A DNA stretch of 64,000 nucleotides, taken from Thozetella sp. PMI_491 (lineage: Eukaryota; Ascomycota; Sordariomycetes; Chaetosphaeriales; Chaetosphaeriaceae). The notes beneath the pieces were generated by a model. The model saw nothing but the letters and a program-made list of their open reading frames with translations. It was not told where the DNA came from and did no database searches. Where the stretch lies: positions 1,081,066 to 1,145,065 of the forward strand of contig MU270032.1 in assembly GCA_021432635.1 (NCBI GenBank). Reading direction: 5' to 3'. Position numbers and translations under genes: made by a program. This document shows, piece after piece, positions 12,801-23,122 of the stretch (positions are counted from its first letter, which is position 1; each line of letters opens with the position of its first letter).

Positions 12801-15800
12801 CAATTTACCCAAACCCTTGATTTATTTATATATACCTCGAGATTTTATGCCGTTCTACCCATAGGAACGCCATTTATTTTTCTACTTTCGCCGATTCTCC
12901 TTGAAATCATCTTCTTCTGGACGCTTGTGCGGGTCTTCCACTGGTACCTGGAACAAGCTGGCACGGAGATCAATTCATGCTTTGTGTAAAGATAGCGCCA
13001 CTTGTCAGTTATATAACCCATGTGTCCAGGGTCGGTTGTAAGCCGAGATTCTAGCCGCTTTATAAACTTTGATAATTTTGAGTCTAGTCTCTTTTGGATT
13101 CCGGGTTATTTGTCTGATGAGAAGTTACTCGATAGAGGGACACGCGGATAAGTGTGGCAAGTGGAACATATGTACCAAACTAGAATTGAGCTTTGGCTAT
13201 GCCACAGGTGCATCTAATTATCTCGAATTCGCCGTCCCACTAGTATATTAACTGCCGAGCCAGGATGCCGAGCCAGGTTTACTGCAGGATGCTAGGCTAT
13301 CTTGTTACTGAGGGAGACGAGTACGTTTTCCTTTGCCTCTTCCATGACATTTTCTAAACTTTTATGCTCTAATTTGGCCTGGGGTCCGATCTTTACGAGG
13401 TACATATGTCTTAGGGATATTTTTTAAAAGAAAATCAAGGTACCCACGGATTTAGTTCTTTCCCTTGATGGTTTGAACAGTGCCCAATTTCTCGAATATA
13501 TGGGTCCGAAGGGCACAGCCAGGAGAGGCCCCTCTCACCCCTTGCAACTGTTGCCTTGAACATGGATTAACGGTGAGCTCGTTTAGTTAGAATAGGAAGG
13601 AAGGCGGGGGAAGAAGGGCCGGGGGTCGGTAGGAAGTGCTTGCCTTCCCCCTTGGCACTGGTCCGTAATGCAGCGACAATTTACCAGCAGGGACTGATTT
13701 GAACGCTCTCGAGACGTCGCTCTATGCGTTAGCTTTTAAAGTTTTCGCTTGGGGTGCACGTCTGGTCTTGTGCCGGCCAATCCACACAACCTCCCGACAA
13801 TGTGCAGGGGTAGCCAAGAAATATCACTCGATAGCTGCAGTAGCTCAACTACGAGGTAAGCGGGGAAGAGGTGCCGCACGCCACAGTGTTTGGATGCGTA
13901 CCTTTTCACACCGCCATTTGCACTCTCCCTTTCCCTTTTTTCCAACGAGTTGGATGTTCGATTTTCATGAACCTAGACGACGCCGTGAATCCTAGGCTTC
14001 GAGGAGAGGATTGATGGTTTCAATTAGAAATCGGCAGTCATTAGCACTGGTTACAAGAATGTTCCGAACCGTAGCAACCTTACCAAATTGCCCCTCCCCC
14101 GGGAATTGGTATTGCGACTCTCCGGGATATCGTCTGGCTCTCGATGCACCAGAGGCCCTAGATTGGGTATAGTCTAGGCATTAAGCTACTCTTAGCGCTG
14201 AAAACTTTAGTCTGCCCAAACGCAAACCCTTGTCAAGATGAATTCTTGCTTTCATTACCGGGTAAAGGCCTCCGGGATTGCCCGCACTGTTATCGGTAGC
14301 TTCGTTTCTTTCTTACCCTTCCCTTCTGGTCAGTTTCTCGGGCTATAAACTGCAACTAAGAAGCGAGCTCTGGTTGATATCTCTCTAACGAATGCAGAAT
14401 ACGATATTTCTATGTAGGGGTACGAATAGCTATGGTTGGCTTGGGCTAGTGACGGGTAAAGAACACCATACTAACAACACAAATATTCAACTGAAACCCA
14501 ACCTCACGATCAAACGTACTACAGTAGTTGGAAGGGAATGTGTCTGTCCAGCTAGTCTAATATTGTGAAACAGCCTCTCCGTTCCAACCTGATCTACACG
14601 AATTATCACACCATAGCTCCTAGGATTCGTTTTCTCTTTATTTTGGCTGTGCCAAGAACTGATTCCCCAAGAGGACCGAGTTGGTAGAGAAATACCCAGT
14701 TAATAGTTTTCGTGTCGGGACCGAGATAAGCACCCCATGGCAAGCAGCAGATATCTCTGTTCGCAGATACAACATCCTCTTACAATGTCAAAAGCAAGAG
14801 ATATAGCATCGTATTTATGAAACAAACAGTGAGCGTCCCATCGTTCAAGATGCAGTTCACAGAGTCTACTAGCCAGGATGAAGAAAGCAAAGCAAGCGTG
14901 TTCAACAGTTTAGGCGTACGGTCGTTCTATTCGAAAAGAATTATATATGTTTTGTGGTGATCACAGATGCCCATGTCTGCAAGGACACCACCTCTCTAAA
15001 CACTGGCATTTGGGGCGTAGGGAACTCTGTCAGCATGGTGGACGCCCTCACCAGTTCACAATGTTTTCACGAACACGTGGATAATTCTTACCTAGTTGCA
15101 CCATGGAAGTAGGTAGATATTTTGTAAAAGGAAATGAATAAAGCAAAGGCGTAAACAGCTACACTCCACATCAAGGGTATGGAGCTATATCTTGCGACTA
15201 GTACCACTGGCGCCACTGCTTTAAGCATCTCTACCTTAAAAAAGGTAGTTCCCTTTCCAGATCGAGTCCTTCTATGACTCTTTTAGCCAGTCCTTTACTT
15301 CAGTGCTATATTAGTGAGGGCCTGAAGACAGGATTCATGATTGTGGATTATCTCTCCCATCTCTAGATAGAAAACAAAATAGTTTATGGCCAACAGGCCC
15401 ATCGAGAGCCCATCAACGACGCTGAGGTGCTATCGGTGTGGGTCGTCGAGAGAAGGTTACGGTCTTGTTCCGCATCTGTTTCATATCTGATGCTTTAGCT
15501 GGCACAACTTCCTGGCGAGTATATTGCAAATTTTGAATTACCCTGGCATTGATTATATACCTAGTATGCGCGACAAAAGTTTGATCCTCACGATATCGAG
15601 GTAATGGGTCCCTGTTTGTGATGGTCAGTTTCCACGGCCGTTAGGTGGTCATGGGGCTTGGCTCGACCACGGCACTAGGTCTCGCCCCTAGATCCTTGTG
15701 CTCGTAAATGACGTGTCAACGTTGTGTACTCCAGTGCCAAACGCGTTGCGTGTCACGGAGCTGATGCATGGTACATCCCTGTATCTCTCTTAACAACAGG

Positions 15801-16875
15801 GCTCTGCAACTATACCTAAGTGGATCTCCTCTTTCGGCAAAACCTATCTTTCCGTGGTATAATTAGCTGATGCGAGTTGGTTTCTCAGTAATTCCATGCT
15901 GATGACTCTGTATTTGCGGATAACTGCTTATAGACCAAGTCCTGCACGGGTTTACACCGCAAAGAATCGCGCACGATCCGAATTGCAAAGGCGGCTTTAG
16001 GTCTTAAGACGATAGCGCATCGGGGGCAGAGATGCAAAGGGTTGCTCAATCTGCGAGGATGTAGAGATATAGATCAAATATATCTCTGTACGAGAGCCTT
16101 TACTTCCCCAGAGTATGCGCAGATGTTCCTCTACTAGAGTATTATGCAAAAAAAAAAAAAAGAAAAAAAAAGAAAGCAAAAGACGCACGGGAGTTTCGGT
16201 AACGCCTACATCGGGGAACTGCTGGAGAGACGGACATGATTGCTCCCACATACTGCTATTAGAACTCGCTAAAGAGCCGTATTTCTTGCGCATTGCAAAG
16301 GCTGATCACTGATAGCTACCGTATCATTTAGGTGTACGCACTGGTAGCAACTTGCTGTTCTGTGCCCCCAAACAGGACCCTAGGTAGAACATCTGCCAAG
16401 GTAATCTGGAGCATAGAAGACAACCGGCATACATTCTTGACTTGTATCTTGCAGACGCCGACAATAGACGCTTTTTGCTGCACTTATGCCGTTCTATCTG
16501 GAAAAGTTACAGCGTATCAGGGCCCCCGGATGGTCCTCGTCGGGACTTTGTGGCCCGTGGGCAACCCCTGGCTCACTTGGTGGCCAGACTCGTCGACTCA
16601 TGACCCTAATCCCTGCCCCGAACCCTTCCACCTCCACAGATCTTCATTCCATATTGCAATGCAAAACAAGCTAACAGACGAACACGCCGGGGATTAAAAA
16701 TGAGCTAAAAGAACTTTTCTTACTGATACATGTATCATGCTTGCACATTCGGTTCCCAACACGAAAATTTTCGTTTCCTCCGGCGTCGGGCTGCATCCAG
16801 CTACCGAAGGATACCTTTTTTTTTTTTCCTAATTTTTTTTTCCCACACGCGCAGCCCGTGTCTCAGGTGCGCAAC
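9843..16875. other. Gene-poor 7 kb interval
   Basis: No ORF here shows domain-like composition, and I could not assemble a multi-exon gene on either strand. It holds many short chance ORFs, an A14-G-A9 run at 16148-16171, and a 13-bp direct duplication (GCCGAGCCAGG-) at 13254-13277. No tRNA T-loop motif was found by eye. It does not have the TpA-rich, stop-filled texture of the right-hand block, so it is not obviously a decayed transposon. Noncoding RNA genes cannot be excluded by reading. Confidence 0.45.
16816..16841 (+). promoter_or_regulatory. Pyrimidine-rich tract upstream of the HET gene
   Basis: T12, then CCTAA, then T9 lies 35-60 bp before the ATG at 16876. Pyrimidine tracts in this position are common in fungal promoters and 5' leaders. 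The upstream in-frame ATG at 16741 would translate this tract as runs of Phe, which argues for the downstream start. Confidence 0.45.
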
Positions 16876-17973
16876 ATGCCACGACTAATCCGCTATAAAT
16901 CGCTAGACCCATCCAAATCTGAAATTCGGGTACTCGAGGTGCAGCCAGCGGAACGCATCGAAGACCCTGCCGTGTGTCGGTTCGTTCACATCTCGCTCAA
17001 CCAAGATATTGAGTTTATCGGCATATCAGCACTCCTCGGCGACCAAAATGCCACCGAGCCAATTGTTCTCGATGGCGCAAGAATTTCACTGCCGGAAAAC
17101 ATAGGCCAGGCCCTGCGCCATGTGCGAGCTGTTTTCCCGCGACAGGGAGCCCGGACATCTATCTCATCTTTAGACCAACAGACGGCGCAACAGATAAAAC
17201 AGGCGCCACCGCCGCCGCGGCCCAAGAAGTCCCCAGGATGGCTGCGGAGGCTCTTCCAAGGTCCGCGATCCACTCGCCTGGAACCCAGTGCAACATCGCA
17301 GCCTCGCGGCGAGCAGCCGCTCCGCATCTGGATGGATGCTCTGTGCATCAACTCCCGCGACGCTCGTGAAGTCAATGAGCAGCGAAGCACCATGGCTGCC
17401 GCCTACCGCGCGGCGAGAATGGTGGTGGGCTGGCTAGGACCCAAAGACGAGACATCAGACCTGGCGGTCGAGATCATACGCACCGTGGACCGCGCCATGC
17501 CGGCCAATTTTGGCACCGAGGAGGACCGGCGCCTGCATCCAGAGAACTACGCACCTAACCACGTGTGGATGGCCGCGATGGCGCACCTGTGGGCGCTCGA
17601 GCCCGGCGTGACGAACCCCATAGAAGGCCGTGCTTGGAAGGCCATGTCCAACTTCCTGAGCCGAACGTACTTCCAGAGGGACTGGATCATCAACGAGATC
17701 TGCATGGCGACGTTCCCAGCCTTCTTGCTAGGCGACGAGATTGTGAGCTGGCTCGAGGTCATTCGGTGGAACCGCAGCAACGAAGAACTGATTGACAGCG
17801 GCACTGCCCTGTTTCCCGACGATTACCGCGACGTGATCGATAAGTTCATGCCGCTGGCGTCGGTCTACACACTCTTGCGAGAGTTTGAGAAGCGAAAGGC
17901 AGCCGGAACTTTGCAACTGGGGCTACCTCCGACCCCCAGGACAAATTCGTTCAGCACCGGTGGAAGCCGTTAG
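16876..17973 (+). CDS. HET-domain (heterokaryon incompatibility) protein, short form
   Basis: HET-domain proteins act in fungal nonself recognition and programmed cell death. This 365-residue single-exon gene opens with RYKSLDPSKSEIRVLEV, typical of the HET N-terminus. It carries the hallmark block IWMDALCIN...VNEQRSTMAAAYRAARMVVGWLG, matching the family pattern W-D-A-CIN-...-M...Y..A..V..WLG. A basic, Pro-rich insert (APPPPRPKK) sits between these motifs. The family usually continues with a DPRDKVFALLG-like motif and a long C-terminus; this ORF stops before that point, right after an LREFEKRK segment. It may be a natural short form, a truncation, or lack a missed 3' exon. The start at 16876 is preferred over 16741. 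Confidence 0.85.
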   Translation: MPRLIRYKSLDPSKSEIRVLEVQPAERIEDPAVCRFVHISLNQDIEFIGISALLGDQNATEPIVLDGARISLPENIGQALRHVRAVFPRQGARTSISSLDQQTAQQIKQAPPPPRPKKSPGWLRRLFQGPRSTRLEPSATSQPRGEQPLRIWMDALCINSRDAREVNEQRSTMAAAYRAARMVVGWLGPKDETSDLAVEIIRTVDRAMPANFGTEEDRRLHPENYAPNHVWMAAMAHLWALEPGVTNPIEGRAWKAMSNFLSRTYFQRDWIINEICMATFPAFLLGDEIVSWLEVIRWNRSNEELIDSGTALFPDDYRDVIDKFMPLASVYTLLREFEKRKAAGTLQLGLPPTPRTNSFSTGGSR

Positions 17974-18150
17974 TGGGGGGAGGGGAAGAGCAGGGGCTAG
18001 AGTGGTTAGGTGGCTTGGGGTGGCTTAGGGTCCCTGGGGGTTGTGGGGAGTTAGTCGTTTAAGGAGAAATGTTGGTAGATCACACTCCTGAGTAATAATT
18101 ACTTTGCCCTGTACGGAGCACTATGTAACAGAATCATACCCCACGGTCAC

Positions 18151-18678
18151 ATGTTGCTTTCGCGTACTATGGCGCCTACTTTTGCAAGCCAGCTCGCAAG
18201 CATGGTTCTGTTTCTGGCCGCGCCTGCCACGAATACGGGCAAAATCCACGGGGCATTGGGGCCTTGTCAGCGCGCTAGTCTCAAGGAAGATCCCCCTCCC
18301 CCGCTGAGCAGACAGCCTGACCTAGTCCATGCTGACTCCGCTGTGGCGCTTCCTCCTTGGAAAAATGTACATAGTACTGTACAGAATGGTATGGTGGAAG
18401 CGTGTATTCCGTGGGTGCGTTATAGTACGCCGTGCGCCGAGGGTGAGGGCGGATGCCATCTAGATCTAATCTGTGGCCCGGGCACGGAAGAGGGTTCGGC
18501 GGCTTGTTCTACCACGGCTCCTATCGATCACGAGAAATCTTCCAAAGAACCACACCATGTCCACCATCCTGCCGGCCCCTTACCTGCTCTTGCTAGTTGC
18601 CACCACTTTGAGCGGCCGGGACTACGAACTGCGGGTCTCTGTATCCACCGACGAAGTAGGCATCTTCGCCGACACTAA
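18151..18678 (+). CDS. Possible small secreted Cys-containing protein (weak)
   Basis: This 175-codon ORF has a hydrophobic stretch near its start (MAPTFASQLASMVLFLAA) and a cysteine-spaced segment, ACIPWVRYSTPCAEGEGGC followed by LICGPG and AACS, reminiscent of small secreted Cys-rich proteins. After that the frame degenerates into a His/Arg-rich tail. A second frame opens with a hydrophobic leader (MSTILPAPYLLLLVATTLSG at 18557). No homology is recognised, and the composition could be chance. If real, it may have an intron near 18530 or be decaying. Confidence 0.22.
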   Translation: MLLSRTMAPTFASQLASMVLFLAAPATNTGKIHGALGPCQRASLKEDPPPPLSRQPDLVHADSAVALPPWKNVHSTVQNGMVEACIPWVRYSTPCAEGEGGCHLDLICGPGTEEGSAACSTTAPIDHEKSSKEPHHVHHPAGPLPALASCHHFERPGLRTAGLCIHRRSRHLRRH

Positions 18679-18810
18679 CATGGTCCCGCTTAGAATCGAG
18701 GGCAACATGGATGAACGCTGAAGTCCCAGGGGCTGTGCGACAAGATCACGCAATCCCAGCTCAACCTCGCCAGCGTTGGTTTCGGGCTAGCAACTTACCT
18801 GCATGGCACG

Positions 18811-18872
18811 AATATAGACCCCCTCTTTGAATATGGGCCCCCCTCTTTGTACATATATGGGCCCCCTGTTTG
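18811..18872. repeat. Three tandem ~20-22-bp units
   Basis: Three imperfect copies of a unit like ATATGGGCCCCCCTCTTTG run head to tail (18811-18829, 18830-18849, 18850-18872). They lie about 870 bp upstream of the 19740 start. A repeated regulatory site or simple slippage could explain them. Confidence 0.7.
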
Positions 18873-19739
18873 ATTGCCACTCCGCTCCACTTGATAGACC
18901 AGGGTCAACAGGACCTGCCAGCCTGGCCTTCCTGGCGCCGGCCACCCATGCCTCTCTCATCAGGAATAGTACCCATCTCTGGCAACTCCTGCGCATCCCT
19001 CCGTCTTTGCCATGCTCCGAAGAGAACGGACCAATTCGGCGAAGCAGCACTGACAAAGGATGAACGGTTCGTGATTCTGTAGAGTTCGCTCCCGCGTATA
19101 CGTAGTACACAAGAAATTTCTGGCAACTCTCTAGGTGGAACCCCAATGATACAGTCAGGCATGAGTTCTGTGGTGGTTCCGTGGGCAAGCTGCCTGCAGA
19201 TAACGCGATGGCCGTGCGAGACATGCCCGTGCTCGGCGGGACGAGCCGATGTCTGACCGCAGGTGGTTCAACGATATCCATAAAACCGAGCTATCGGGGG
19301 GGCTAGAGGAGAGGGGGGACAAGGGCCAAACTGCTGGGTATCGTCCCCATGAAACGCGTGGCAGCGGTACAACGCAGCGCTAAAGTGCAGCTGGCTGTAT
19401 CTTTACCACGTTGGGATGCGCGCTGTATCATTTTCTATGCTGTTGGTTCTTTATCGGGAACTAGAACGGCCTATCCCACTACCGGCGTTACGATGGGACT
19501 GGATAAGTTCAGGCATCCTGGCGACAGCCGGAGGCCATCGTTGCTGGGGTCTCCCGCGGTTCGCGCGGTGGAGACACCCTCGTCCTTCAGGGTACTTAAC
19601 AAGCCGTCCGGCTAGGCGACGAGGAAAATGCGCCATCCGCTGGCTATCTTCGTGCTTATCCTCAAGTTACCTACACTCGTAACGGTACACTAGTTCACTA
19701 CTACTCCCCCTCAGCGGGCAAGGAAACTCTTATTCCATC

Positions 19740-21344
19740 ATGGGTAACATATGGTCGAAGCCCGTGAGGGCGGAGGCGAGACGGGAAAAGCCAACCCCCC
19801 GGGTTCGTCCGACCGTCAAGCCGTCTTCCACGTACATGGCTCCACACAGCTCTATCCCCATCCCCGCCTACTTCTGGGGCGAGGAGTCCTGGGAGCAGCT
19901 GGCACGAGTTTTACCCCGGCACACAGGCCACGTCGAAGCCGGCCAACTGATCGGAGACGGCGACTATACGCGGCTGGACGCACTAGTGACGGAGGCACTG
20001 GAGATTTTAGGGCGTATTTACAGGAGCATCGATAAGCCCGACACGCCATCAAGTATTGGCCTCGTCGATCTAAGCCTGTCTGAAGACCTCCAGCAGTGGA
20101 AGAGAGAGCAGCACAAGGCCGGCCGCGTGCTCCCCAGCAAGGGCTTCGGCCTCAAGCGGACCACAGACGAGGTGGCGCGGCTCCTGGGCGCCGAGGAGTG
20201 GCCGGCACCATTGTTGACAAATAACACCATCTTCGGCGTCGGCTGGGCGAACCTAGGCATCGGCGCCTACGACGCCGCGACGCTTTACTCCAACTATTGC
20301 TGCGACATGGCCTTCTACTACGAGCATGGCTTCCACAAGGTTTTCCCGGAGTTTGAGTCAGTCTTCCACAAAGCCGGCAACGCTGATCCCCATGCCCTCT
20401 CCACCTTTGCAGGCCCAGAGCGCAGGAAGGCATCCGAGCTCGGGGTGCGCTATATCCGCAGCAAAGTCAACCTCGAGACCAAGCATCTTTCCCACCTAGC
20501 CGGCAAGTCGGCGAGGCTAGACCGCCGCGATGCGCAGGTCATTAGCTTCTCTGAGAGCAGCCTGATTGGCATGGCGGCTGAGGCGATGACGCGCGGCTTC
20601 GACCCGGCGGCCGTGATGGCCGACATGGTCTTCTCGTCGCCCGCTACCGACGTTATCGACGTCGGGTCGGACCTAGGCAACAGCGAAGTCATGAACTCGT
20701 TCCTCAACACAGCCGACGTCACCGACACAGGCGTGGTCACCGAAGAGGTTCTGAGGCGCGTTTACGACGCTTACTCGTACACATGTGCGCGAATTTTGAC
20801 GGAGAGATGGACCACACCTACTGGCATCATGAATTCACAGCTATATGTCTGGCACATGCGGGACGATCGCCACTTCTTCCTACGGCGTGCCGTACTCGGG
20901 TACTCCAAGGTACGCAAGACAAAGCCAGATCAGCGCGAGGCCGATATGGACGAGGTCTTTGACGTGCACTATCGTACAACGGGCTTCAGCCGGCCGCTGA
21001 AGGGCGCCTGCGACGGCGGTGACACTTGCGACCAGGCGGCGCGCATCATTGGCGGCCACCCTTCGTCCGAGCTGCTCGGGCAGCTGTGGTGGTACCTCGT
21101 AACTGGTCCCCTAGCCTATGTGCGAGCTGGTGTGGTAGATGGAGATCGCGAGGAGGAGCTCGGGGTGCGGCTCCAGGAGATCATGGCGCGGTGCTGGCAC
21201 GATGGTTTGGTGCATGAGACAAATTGGCTAGTGTGCCACGCAAGCCACCACGCCTGGCAGATCAACTTCCTCATGGAGGCTGCCATGTTCGGGAGCCTAC
21301 TTGATTCAGGAGCGCTTGCGGGCAAGCTGGACCGGGCGAATTAG
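19740..21344 (+). CDS. Unrecognised 534-residue fungal protein, possible biosynthetic enzyme
   Basis: This is a single-exon gene with strong coding character (GC-rich third positions, no stops). I do not recognise a named domain. It begins MGNIWSKP, matching the N-myristoylation pattern (Gly2, Ser6, Lys7), so membrane anchoring is possible. The body looks mostly helical. Notable segments are an Asn/Tyr/Cys-rich stretch NYCCDMAFYYEHGF (185-198), DVIDVGSDLGNSEVMN (304-319), WHMRDDRHFFLRR (371-383), and ETNWLVCHASHHAWQINFL (493-511). The acidic NSE-containing segment and helical make-up loosely recall class I terpene-cyclase-like folds, but the canonical DDxxD and NDxxSxxxE motifs are not evident, so this is only a guess. 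It faces an FAD monooxygenase 435 bp away, a pairing typical of secondary metabolism. Confidence 0.8.
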   Translation: MGNIWSKPVRAEARREKPTPRVRPTVKPSSTYMAPHSSIPIPAYFWGEESWEQLARVLPRHTGHVEAGQLIGDGDYTRLDALVTEALEILGRIYRSIDKPDTPSSIGLVDLSLSEDLQQWKREQHKAGRVLPSKGFGLKRTTDEVARLLGAEEWPAPLLTNNTIFGVGWANLGIGAYDAATLYSNYCCDMAFYYEHGFHKVFPEFESVFHKAGNADPHALSTFAGPERRKASELGVRYIRSKVNLETKHLSHLAGKSARLDRRDAQVISFSESSLIGMAAEAMTRGFDPAAVMADMVFSSPATDVIDVGSDLGNSEVMNSFLNTADVTDTGVVTEEVLRRVYDAYSYTCARILTERWTTPTGIMNSQLYVWHMRDDRHFFLRRAVLGYSKVRKTKPDQREADMDEVFDVHYRTTGFSRPLKGACDGGDTCDQAARIIGGHPSSELLGQLWWYLVTGPLAYVRAGVVDGDREEELGVRLQEIMARCWHDGLVHETNWLVCHASHHAWQINFLMEAAMFGSLLDSGALAGKLDRAN

Positions 21345-21778
21345 GTGTGCTGGGGATAGATATATACGGAGCAAGGGATATATCCCAGGATTTAAAGGAT
21401 GGGGTTAATGCAGAATCTTTACTGGCCGGAGAACCGTGTTTATAAGGTATTCTTCGACTATACGCTCATCAACCCCGGCATACAGGGGATAATTGCATAA
21501 GGTTGATAGGTACCTAGTTGAGATACCTTACATCGGGTAATTGCACCACTGGAATCTCACTCCCCCCTCCCTTCCCCAAAAAACGTTGAATTTTCTTGTA
21601 TTGCTGAACCTGGACAAAGTCAGGTGATAGTCGGGTCTCCAATATTACCGCCCGCTCCCCAACCGCTGCTCGACGTGGCCCACGAATGTGGGTTGTCAGT
21701 CGGGTGCTGCAACATGCGCGGGGGGCAGACTAATGCTTGAACGAAGCTTGCAATCAAAGCGGCCATCAGAACCACCGC
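21345..21778. other. Convergent intergenic region
   Basis: This 434-bp gap separates the 3' ends of the 19740 gene and the FAD monooxygenase, so it should hold two terminators/polyadenylation regions. No ORF or repeat of note. Confidence 0.5.
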
Positions 21779-23122
21779 CTAAATGTCCTTAGCAAACCTC
21801 TCGGCCAGATGCTCCGTCTGGGCAGCTTTCTGGTTGATGCTGTCCCGCTCGAACCCAGCCACCGCCTTGTATGCCGCACCAATTCCGTCGAGCTCCTCTT
21901 TGGGGATCACATCATAAACATGCTTGAACCCCTCGGGGGCCCTCTCCTCGGCAAGCTGCAATACATGGTCTGGGCCGTTCGCGCGGTTCGCCATAACGAT
22001 CTTGGCTGTTGGGGGCAGACGATCCTCCTGGTATCTCTGAAGGGCAGCCGGCAGGTCATCCCTGTGCTCCGCAATGCGGCAGGCAAGAGTCTCAGCGTCG
22101 ATGATGGCCTGGGTTGCGCCATTGGATCCGATTGGATACATTGCGTGGGCGGCGTCGCCCAACAGTGTCATGCGGCCGAAGCTCCACTGGTCAACCGGGT
22201 CACGATCGCACATGGGAAACTCGAATACATTCTCGGTGGGCTCGATCAAATCTTCGACCATCTGCAGGCCGCCGCAGGACCAGCCCTGGAAAGGTCGCAC
22301 GAACTTTTCCTTTTCCACGCGCTTCGTCCAGTCCGTGACCGGCGGGGTCCTGTCCGGGTCGTCTTCGTTCCTTACTCTTAGCTCGGCAATCCAATTCACC
22401 AGTGACTTGCCATTGCGAGCTGCCGCCCCGCCAATGGGGTACGCGATAAACTTTTGGTTGGCATGGCCCGCCCAGATCATGCTTGCACCAGTCAGGTAGG
22501 GCTGACGCTCTATACAGCCGCGCCATAGAATGCGGCCCGAGAAGCGCGGTGGGCCCTCGTCAGGGTACAATAGCCGGCGTGCGGTGCTGTTAATACCATC
22601 CGCGGCGATTAAGATGTCACCGGACCAGCTGGAACTGGCTGCGGGGGGCTCGTCTGTCAAGCTCTTCTTGGCAAAGTGAGCGGTGATTTTCGTGTCCTCC
22701 TGAGTGAAGTTTGCGAGGACGTGGCCTAGATGCACGCGGTCCTCTCCGAGCCGGCTCTGAACCGCCGACAGCAGAAGGAGTTGGAACTCTCCGCGGTGGA
22801 TGGAAAACTGCGGAATGGTGTAACCGGCGTGCTTGCCCCGGGGCTCCGACAGGATCGAGCTGCCGTGACGGTTGTAAAAGTTCAACTCTTGCGTCTCGAC
22901 CCCTGTTTCCTCCAGCGCCGGCAACAAGCCTAGATTTCGAAGGATCAAGACCGCAGACGGCTGGATATTGATGCCAACTCCAAGCGAAGTGAGCTGTGCG
23001 CTTGCCTCGAAGATGTGTATGTCGGTGAAGCCCACAGCTTGGAGGCAAAGCGCCGCGCTGAGGCCGCCGATGCCGGCGCCTGCAATGAGGATGCGCGGCT
23101 GCGCGGGAGCTGACACTGTCAT
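21779..23122 (-). CDS. FAD-dependent monooxygenase (aromatic hydroxylase type)
   Basis: Single-component flavoprotein hydroxylase that uses NAD(P)H and O2; related to salicylate/3-hydroxybenzoate hydroxylases and many secondary-metabolite monooxygenases. The gene has one exon and 447 residues. The FAD-binding Rossmann motif GAGIGG is at residues 15-20, a DG motif reads AADGINSTARR, and the second FAD motif reads GDAAHAMYPIGSNGATQA. All three are intact. The first ATG is at 23122; the frame is open further upstream only from a non-ATG codon, so 23122 is the start. An A/T-rich pyrimidine tract on the coding strand (about 23260-23300) lies about 140-180 bp upstream and may be promoter sequence. 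The substrate may be the product of the facing 19740 gene. Confidence 0.93.
   Translation of the reverse strand: MTVSAPAQPRILIAGAGIGGLSAALCLQAVGFTDIHIFEASAQLTSLGVGINIQPSAVLILRNLGLLPALEETGVETQELNFYNRHGSSILSEPRGKHAGYTIPQFSIHRGEFQLLLLSAVQSRLGEDRVHLGHVLANFTQEDTKITAHFAKKSLTDEPPAASSSWSGDILIAADGINSTARRLLYPDEGPPRFSGRILWRGCIERQPYLTGASMIWAGHANQKFIAYPIGGAAARNGKSLVNWIAELRVRNEDDPDRTPPVTDWTKRVEKEKFVRPFQGWSCGGLQMVEDLIEPTENVFEFPMCDRDPVDQWSFGRMTLLGDAAHAMYPIGSNGATQAIIDAETLACRIAEHRDDLPAALQRYQEDRLPPTAKIVMANRANGPDHVLQLAEERAPEGFKHVYDVIPKEELDGIGAAYKAVAGFERDSINQKAAQTEHLAERFAKDI

Larger units (their letters stand above)
17974..19739. other. Intergenic region with one weak ORF and a short tandem repeat
   Basis: The start of this region (about 17974-18060) is G/T-rich without coding signal. 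It includes the low-confidence ORF at 18151-18678 and the tandem repeat at 18811-18872, listed separately. The remainder should include the promoter of the 19740 gene. I see no RNA gene. Confidence 0.45.

Noticed and set aside
13699-13995. 98-codon plus-strand ORF
   Set aside because: No domain and no splice-compatible partner exons.
17990-18055. G/T-rich stretch resembling interstitial telomere repeats
   Set aside because: No regular TTAGGG array is present, only irregular GGT/TTAGG words.
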